Shown here piece by piece: positions 57,405 to 64,000 of a stretch of DNA of 64,000 bases. Under the pieces are notes generated by a model that was given only the letters and a program-made list of their open reading frames with translations, did no database searches and was not told the origin of the DNA. Position 1 is the first letter of the stretch. Each line of letters opens with the position of its first letter. The DNA lies in assembly GCA_020002185.1 (NCBI GenBank), contig CM034535.1:66912484-66976483 (forward strand). Reading direction: 5' to 3'. Both the position numbers and the translations under genes were made by a program. Origin of the DNA: Paraescarpia echinospica. Taxonomy: Eukaryota > Annelida > Polychaeta > Sabellida > Siboglinidae.

Positions 57405-58010
57405 ATCATGGGTAGGCAACCTTTCTGAGCGGAGGCCCACATAAGTGAGATGAGCTAGGTCAGTGGGCCACAAGTTAATTTTTGAATGTTAGTTAATATT
57501 CACCCAATCTTCATGGAGACTGCATGGCTTAGTATGTTACGAATAATGTAAACATTCTAGCTCCTATCCGTTGACTTTGAACATACACATTTTGGTAGTG
57601 TATAACATTAATAGTGATTTATTATCGATCATCAATGTATAATTGTTGTTAATTGAGTATTAAAAAGTACCAATTATTCATGTTGTTGTCCGTTGCAACT
57701 GTTCGCCAGTTAGCTGCGTCTCCGTCTTGCATTTCACGAAATCTATCTGCGAGTACTGCTGTTCACACTCAAGCCTAGTCCCAAAAAGGCAGGCAATGAA
57801 ATTGGTGTTTGATCTGTTTACGGAATTGTTCCATCGGCAAGTGTGTGTGATAGAACGTTGCCGACTATCTCTTTTAGTGTCACAGAGGCGTATTACAGTC
57901 CGGTGAATTTCATGTACAAAACGTATGGCCCCTGTTTTAAAGTAACCTAAACATTTCAAGTTAAACCAGACACCGTACAAGTGCATTATAAAATTTGTGT
58001 AAGCATTTTC
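57405..58010 (-). mobile_element. hAT transposon remnant with transposase C-terminal dimerisation domain
   Basis: Minus-strand codons around 57830-57680 read FGTRLECEQQYSQIDFVKCK then TETQLTGEQLQR, matching the hAT dimerisation signature (FG..YxCEQ.FS..K..K...R..LT.EHL). Near 57405-57475, TGGGTAGGCAACCTTTCTGA and GGCCCAC-type sequence resemble the end of such elements. It is truncated and not functional. Confidence 0.65.
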
Positions 58011-58413
58011 TCCAACATCTTCCCCAAATGATAAGCTCACCACCAGCCAAAACAAAGATGTTTTCAAAGCAGGCACACGTGCGTCCTGAACATACCACTA
58101 GACGGACATGCGTATACAAATTAAGTAATATCGCACACTCTAACAACTGTCGGGTCACAAAGGTTAATACCACGAGGAATACCTATCTGCACTGGATTAA
58201 TATAATTGCACTAGTCCGTGGCTTTTATATCCACGTTCTGTGGCGTATTTGTTTAGCGGCGGCTCAATAGTAGTTCTATTTATGCTCCAAGCTCGCGTGA
58301 CGCCGGCCTACGCACAGTGTCATTCTTGTCCGCAAATCAACATCTTGCATTCTTGCACGTCGCGTCTTGTCCTACAAAATGGCAGACCGCTGATCGGCAG
58401 TCAGCTCGGTACG

Positions 58414-62468
<4,055 letters not shown>

Positions 62469-62838
62469 AGACTGACGCAAAGTCCATAACAGATAATTGA
62501 CAACTAATGCAAATTAGATGCTGTACATAGTATTTAACAGAGTGAAGTATTCAGATAATTCATACAATTACCATACAAAGCAACAAGATCGAACGATCGA
62601 TTGGAAAGGAAGAAAGACACCTACGAAGCACAGTCGAGATGGTGTTTAATTGAACATATCTGTAAAGCACACTGAGCAGTCACGAGGAGTGGTGTTGCGC
62701 TATATAATAACTTACCTTTACCCTTTACCTTCACATTTGTACAATCAGCTTGTAGAACCGTATGTGTTACCTGGTTTATTTACTAAGAACGTAGTCATTT
62801 TTAGATTCAATGAATGGTGATTTAACACGTAAAAAACA

Positions 62839-62844
62839 AATAAA
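62839..62844 (+). terminator. AATAAA poly(A) signal, likely of the CALHM gene
   Basis: First AATAAA after the CALHM stop, implying a 3' UTR of about 390 nt. Within that UTR, 62660-62720 (CTGAGCAGTCACGAGGAGTG then TGCGCTATATAATAAC) resembles a SINE tail. Confidence 0.45.
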
Positions 62845-63079
62845 AGTGCAAAATGAAACCGCACATGCGTACATTAAACACTTGCTTATACTATACAACT
62901 GCTAATGTACAACTAACAACATCGTTCTGATTAATTAAATTGCACGTTGTAATATGATTTCTTCTCTCGTTATCTCCTGACACTTTGTGTCGGAAGGTGT
63001 TCTAAAGGTGTTCAAAATTACATAGATATATACGGGGGCAGACACCGGATTTGGACTATTGTAAATCAGATTTTTGTAG

Positions 63080-63290
<211 letters not shown>

Positions 63291-64000
63291 TGTTCTACTT
63301 TTTTCACGACTTGCCATGTCAGATCAGGCAAGCACTCACAAATGTAACCAAATTAAGGAAAAATCAAGAATCGACATCAAAACCAAAAGAAGTTTAAAGA
63401 AGAACAGCGATATTTTCAAGGCAATAGTTTTATGTAGTTGTGTTTTGTTTAGTATAGGCTATTAAATATATCAATGGAGAGTGCGAGTTGTGCGCGCGTT
63501 TGTGTCCCCATATTGGAAAAATCATGCTGACACCCGTGAGAAATTATCTAGGCAAGTTTGTTGGCGTACATGTGTCGTGAGACCAATGCAGCAATATATC
63601 GCGACGTGGTTTGTAGTCAAATTACCACACCAGTGATATTTGTTACAGTGTGTACGAAAGAGGGCGCTTGTGGTGCTTAGTTTGATGAAATTCCAGCACG
63701 AGGCGACACTGAGAAACACTACTCGAGGTACTGAATCGATTTTTTTTTGTATAAAAATAGTGCGAAAATTCGTAACTTATGATGTAAAATTGTACGCTTA
63801 GATCGGATGAATATCCATAACTAGAACACCGTCTTTTACCAGTTGCCAACAGCGTGATATCAAATACATGGCGTGGGTACATCGAATTTCGAAGCGTATC
63901 CTCGGTCTTGGTCTTGGACCGATCTAACTGAACCTGCTGCAGTGCCAATGATGGGTAACTCCGACGGGCTCTGGCTTAGCCCTAAGGCTAAGCCTTGGCT
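63291..64000. other. Downstream intergenic sequence
   Basis: No gene is recognised. AAAGAGGGCGCTTG at 63657-63670 is CTCF-like. The last 20 bp (CCCTAAGGCTAAGCCTTGGCT) contain an imperfect palindrome cut by the window end. Confidence 0.35.

Noticed and set aside
58240..58413. Upstream in-frame extension of the CALHM exon (58 extra codons)
   Set aside because: CALHM proteins start shortly before TM1; the ATG at 58414 puts the CPC motif at the usual distance. The upstream frame looks like 5' UTR, although an earlier start cannot be excluded.

Overview
The window is eukaryotic: its genes are split by GT-AG introns that can be followed codon by codon, and the rest is AT-rich sequence full of retrotransposons, DNA transposons, satellites and microsatellites. 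The gene set (RAP/LRPAP1, CENP-M, coilin, a PRD-class homeobox gene, a CALHM channel) points to a bilaterian animal. The repeat load (CR1/L2-type LINEs, a Penelope-like element, piggyBac, hAT, foldback elements, tRNA-derived SINEs) suits a marine invertebrate such as a lophotrochozoan or invertebrate deuterostome. I cannot fix the phylum from sequence alone.

Layout. (1) 1-18929, minus strand: LRPAP1 (receptor-associated protein), five exons seen, 3' end outside the window. Its introns hold a 52-bp minisatellite (251-2636), a piggyBac element with TTAA target duplications and an open two-exon transposase (4403-7074), a small DNA element with a near-perfect palindrome, and a foldback element made of 186-bp hairpin-bearing units (about 12.4-16.3 kb). 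(2) 19351-24636, plus strand: CENPM, six exons, divergent from LRPAP1 across a 421-bp shared promoter. (3) 45418-24731, minus strand: COIL (coilin), seven exons, convergent with CENPM with only 94 bp between stop codons. Its introns carry a 1.5-kb foldback element with tRNA-like arms, a minisatellite abutting a splice acceptor, CR1/L2 LINE fragments, a Penelope-like element with inverted terminal repeats, and a LINE split by a hAT element. (4) 45.6-53.2 kb: intergenic, with a CR1/L2 LINE just behind the 3' tail of a relative, a SINE, and a pair of 221-bp direct repeats. (5) 53202-56314, plus: a four-exon PRD-class homeobox gene. (6) 58414-62468, plus: a seven-exon CALHM-family channel gene, preceded by a hAT remnant.

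The host genes are unrelated in function: secretory-pathway chaperone, kinetochore subunit, Cajal body scaffold, transcription factor, membrane channel. They share only arrangement, one divergent and one convergent pair. All exon models were built by hand. Every junction keeps frame and every intron is GT-AG, and the products come out near the usual family lengths (CENP-M 181 aa, coilin 531 aa, CALHM 368 aa). The most notable observation is that this CENP-M carries an almost complete Walker A motif (GVQGVGKH), which vertebrate CENP-M, a pseudo-GTPase, lacks.
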